Positions 12,080-13,727 of a stretch of DNA of 13,727 bases are shown here, piece after piece. Numbering within the stretch: the first letter of the stretch is position 1; every line of letters begins with the position of its first letter. The stretch comes from Actinomycetota bacterium (GTDB taxonomy: Bacteria; Actinomycetota; Actinomycetes; S36-B12), in NCBI GenBank assembly GCA_003456155.1, contig DMPC01000053.1, positions 572 to 14,298 on the forward strand, written 5' to 3'. The position numbers and the translations under genes are program-made. The notes beneath the pieces were generated by a model that saw nothing but the letters and a program-made list of their open reading frames with translations, ran no database searches and was not told the DNA's origin.

Positions 12080-13727
12080 ACCTCGCCGGGCTGCTGACCT
12101 GCCTGGTCGACGGATGCGGGCCATCCGGCGAGGCCACGGCGCTCGCGGACGTCGGCCGGCTCGCGGCAGTTGACGCCGGAGCGTTGGTCGAGGCACCGGC
12201 TCCCCTGCACCCGATCGTGGTCGCGGAGATCACCCGCATGCGCACGGGCGGCGCACCGGTCATCGTCGTGACGGCGACCGGTCGCGAGGCGGAGGACGCC
12301 GCCGCCGTTCTCCCTGAGCTCGTTCCCGGCGCTCGGGCAGCGGTGTTCCCGTCGTGGGAGACGCTCCCGCACGAGCGGCTCTCGCCCTCGCTCGACACCG
12401 TCGGCCGTCGGGTGGCCGTGTTGCGGCGCCTGGCGCATCCGGATCCGTCAGATCCTCTCGGCGAGCCGATAGATGTGCTCTTCACCTCGGTGCGGGCGTT
12501 CCTGCAGCCGGTGGTGCGCGACATGGCGGACGTCGTGCCGGTGCGTCTGGCCGAGGGGGACGACGTCGTGCTCGAGGAGGTCGTCGAGGCGCTCGTGCTG
12601 TCGGGGTATGAGCGGGTCGATCTCGTCGAGCGCCGAGGCCAGGTGGCCGTCCGAGGCGGCATCCTCGACGTGTTCCCTCCGACCGAGGAGCACCCACTGC
12701 GGGTGGAGTTCTGGGGCGACACCGTCGAGGAGATCCGATCCTTCTCGGTGGCCGATCAGCGCTCCTTGGAGATCGCTGAGCAGGGGTTGTGGGCTCCGGC
12801 GGTACGCGAGCTGCTCCTCACGCCCGAGGTCCGGGCTCGCGCGGCGACGCTGGCTCGCGAGCAGCCCCACCTCATCGACATGTGCGACAAGCTGGCCCAT
12901 GGCATCGCTGTCGAGGGCATGGAGTCTCTCGCCCCGGTCCTGACCGACGGCATGGTTGCCCCGCTCGAGCTCATCGACGGCCGGGCCCACATCGTCCTGC
13001 TCGAACCGGAGCGCATCCGTCGGCGTGCGCACGACATCGTTCGCACGGCCGAGGAATTCCTGATGGCCTCCTGGCACAACGCGACGGTCGGCAACGACAC
13101 CCCGATCGATCTCGCCTCGGCCTCCTACCGTGACCTGTCGGATGTCCGCGCGGTGGCGGAGCAGCGCGGCGACTCCTGGTGGCGGGTGACGTCGCTGGCC
13201 AGTGACGTGGAGCTGGACGAGACGGTCTCGACAGCGATCCGCATCGCAGGGCGTGAGCTCGACTCGTATCGCGGTGACTCCGCGCGCGCCGTCGAGGACC
13301 TGCGCACCTGGGTCGCCGCGGGTGATCGCGTGGTGCTGCTGGCCGAGGGGCATGGCTCGGTGCAGCGCCTGGTCGAGGAGCTGGCCGACGCCGGCGTTGC
13401 GGTGACGTCGGTGGAGGACCTCCCATCACCCCCGCAGGCCGGTGTCGTGACCGTGACCCGGGGCCGTCTCCTGCATGGCTTCGCGCTGCCCGATGCCGCG
13501 CTCACGGTCCTGACCGAGACCGACATCGTGGGTCAGCGGTCATCCACCCGCGACATGCGCCGATTGCCCTCCCGTCGTCGCCGGACCATCGACCCGCTGT
13601 CTCTCTCGCCGGGCGACTACGTCGTGCACGAGCAGCACGGGGTGGGTCGCTACGTCGACATGGTCCAGCGCACCGTCGGTGGCGCTGAGCGTGAGTACCT
13701 CGTTCTGGAGTACGCGGCGAGCAAGCG
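12076..13727 (+). CDS. mfd: Transcription-repair coupling factor, N-terminal part (runs off the window)
   Basis: Removes RNA polymerase stalled at DNA lesions and recruits UvrA. The frame is open from GTG 12076 to the window end: 550 codons plus 2 nt, just under half of a typical ~1,200-residue Mfd. The UvrB-homology module includes SWETLPHERLSPS (from 93), VAVRGGILDVFPP (from 190) and HPLRVEFWGD, followed by ESLAPVL and HIVLLEPERIRRRAHD. Near the end, GDYVVHEQHGVGRYVD (from residue 513) is the start of the RNA-polymerase-interacting domain, ending the visible part at YLVLEYAASK. The ATPase translocase motifs lie beyond the window. GTG overlaps the cysQ stop (GTGA), so translation is probably coupled. 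No frameshift or internal stop is seen. Confidence 0.96.
   Translation, partial: MNLAGLLTCLVDGCGPSGEATALADVGRLAAVDAGALVEAPAPLHPIVVAEITRMRTGGAPVIVVTATGREAEDAAAVLPELVPGARAAVFPSWETLPHERLSPSLDTVGRRVAVLRRLAHPDPSDPLGEPIDVLFTSVRAFLQPVVRDMADVVPVRLAEGDDVVLEEVVEALVLSGYERVDLVERRGQVAVRGGILDVFPPTEEHPLRVEFWGDTVEEIRSFSVADQRSLEIAEQGLWAPAVRELLLTPEVRARAATLAREQPHLIDMCDKLAHGIAVEGMESLAPVLTDGMVAPLELIDGRAHIVLLEPERIRRRAHDIVRTAEEFLMASWHNATVGNDTPIDLASASYRDLSDVRAVAEQRGDSWWRVTSLASDVELDETVSTAIRIAGRELDSYRGDSARAVEDLRTWVAAGDRVVLLAEGHGSVQRLVEELADAGVAVTSVEDLPSPPQAGVVTVTRGRLLHGFALPDAALTVLTETDIVGQRSSTRDMRRLPSRRRRTIDPLSLSPGDYVVHEQHGVGRYVDMVQRTVGGAEREYLVLEYAASK

Noticed and set aside
12448..13353. Minus-strand open frame of 301 codons opposite mfd
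   Set aside because: mfd is clearly coding on the plus strand; the reverse frame shows no domain.
1..13727. Mobile elements, CRISPR array, toxin-antitoxin or phage-defence genes
   Set aside because: No transposase, integrase, spaced direct repeats or defence domains were seen; composition is even across the window.

Overview
This is a GC-rich chromosomal window. It has many GTG starts, 4-bp ATGA/GTGA gene overlaps and TAnnnT-type -10 boxes, and its housekeeping genes are of recognisably actinobacterial type (Rv2747-type ArgA, Rv3717-type amidase, CysQ, long-form GlmU). An Actinomycetota member is very likely; I cannot name the genus. There is no rRNA, phage, transposon, CRISPR array or plasmid machinery. 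Most of the window is core metabolism.

Left block (1-4191). The 3' part of coaX (CoA synthesis) converges with an opposite-strand HAD-like hydrolase. The HAD gene is divergent, across only 33 bp, from a three-gene unit: lysS (lysyl-tRNA synthetase), an ArgA-type N-acetyltransferase and a secreted N-acetylmuramoyl-L-alanine amidase. The three genes are joined by 4-bp stop/start overlaps.

Middle block (4173-6517, minus strand). An acyl desaturase gene is followed 5 bp later by a TetR regulator and then, after 66 bp, by a MarR regulator. The desaturase promoter (-35 TTGACG, 18-bp spacer, -10 TAACCT) lies under two overlapping perfect palindromes with the core TACGGWWCCGTA. A separate MarR-box-like palindrome lies upstream of marR. 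This looks like a membrane-lipid gene with its own regulators, and it is the most individual part of the window.

Right block (6623-13727, plus strand). It holds tRNA-Gln(UUG), a small secreted protein of unknown function, then glmU-prs (cell-wall UDP-GlcNAc and PRPP), rplY-pth (ribosomal L25 and peptidyl-tRNA hydrolase), cysQ (3'-phosphoadenosine phosphate/inositol phosphate phosphatase) and the first ~550 codons of mfd, which runs off the window. rplY has its own promoter and a ~120-nt leader able to pair with its ribosome binding site. The encoded L25 lacks the usual C-terminal beta domain and ends in an Ala/Glu-rich tail.

I found no clearly new multi-gene system. The leads most worth checking are the desaturase operator, the L25 tail and leader, the MarR operator, a HAD protein with His in place of the second motif-I Asp, and starts that look leaderless.
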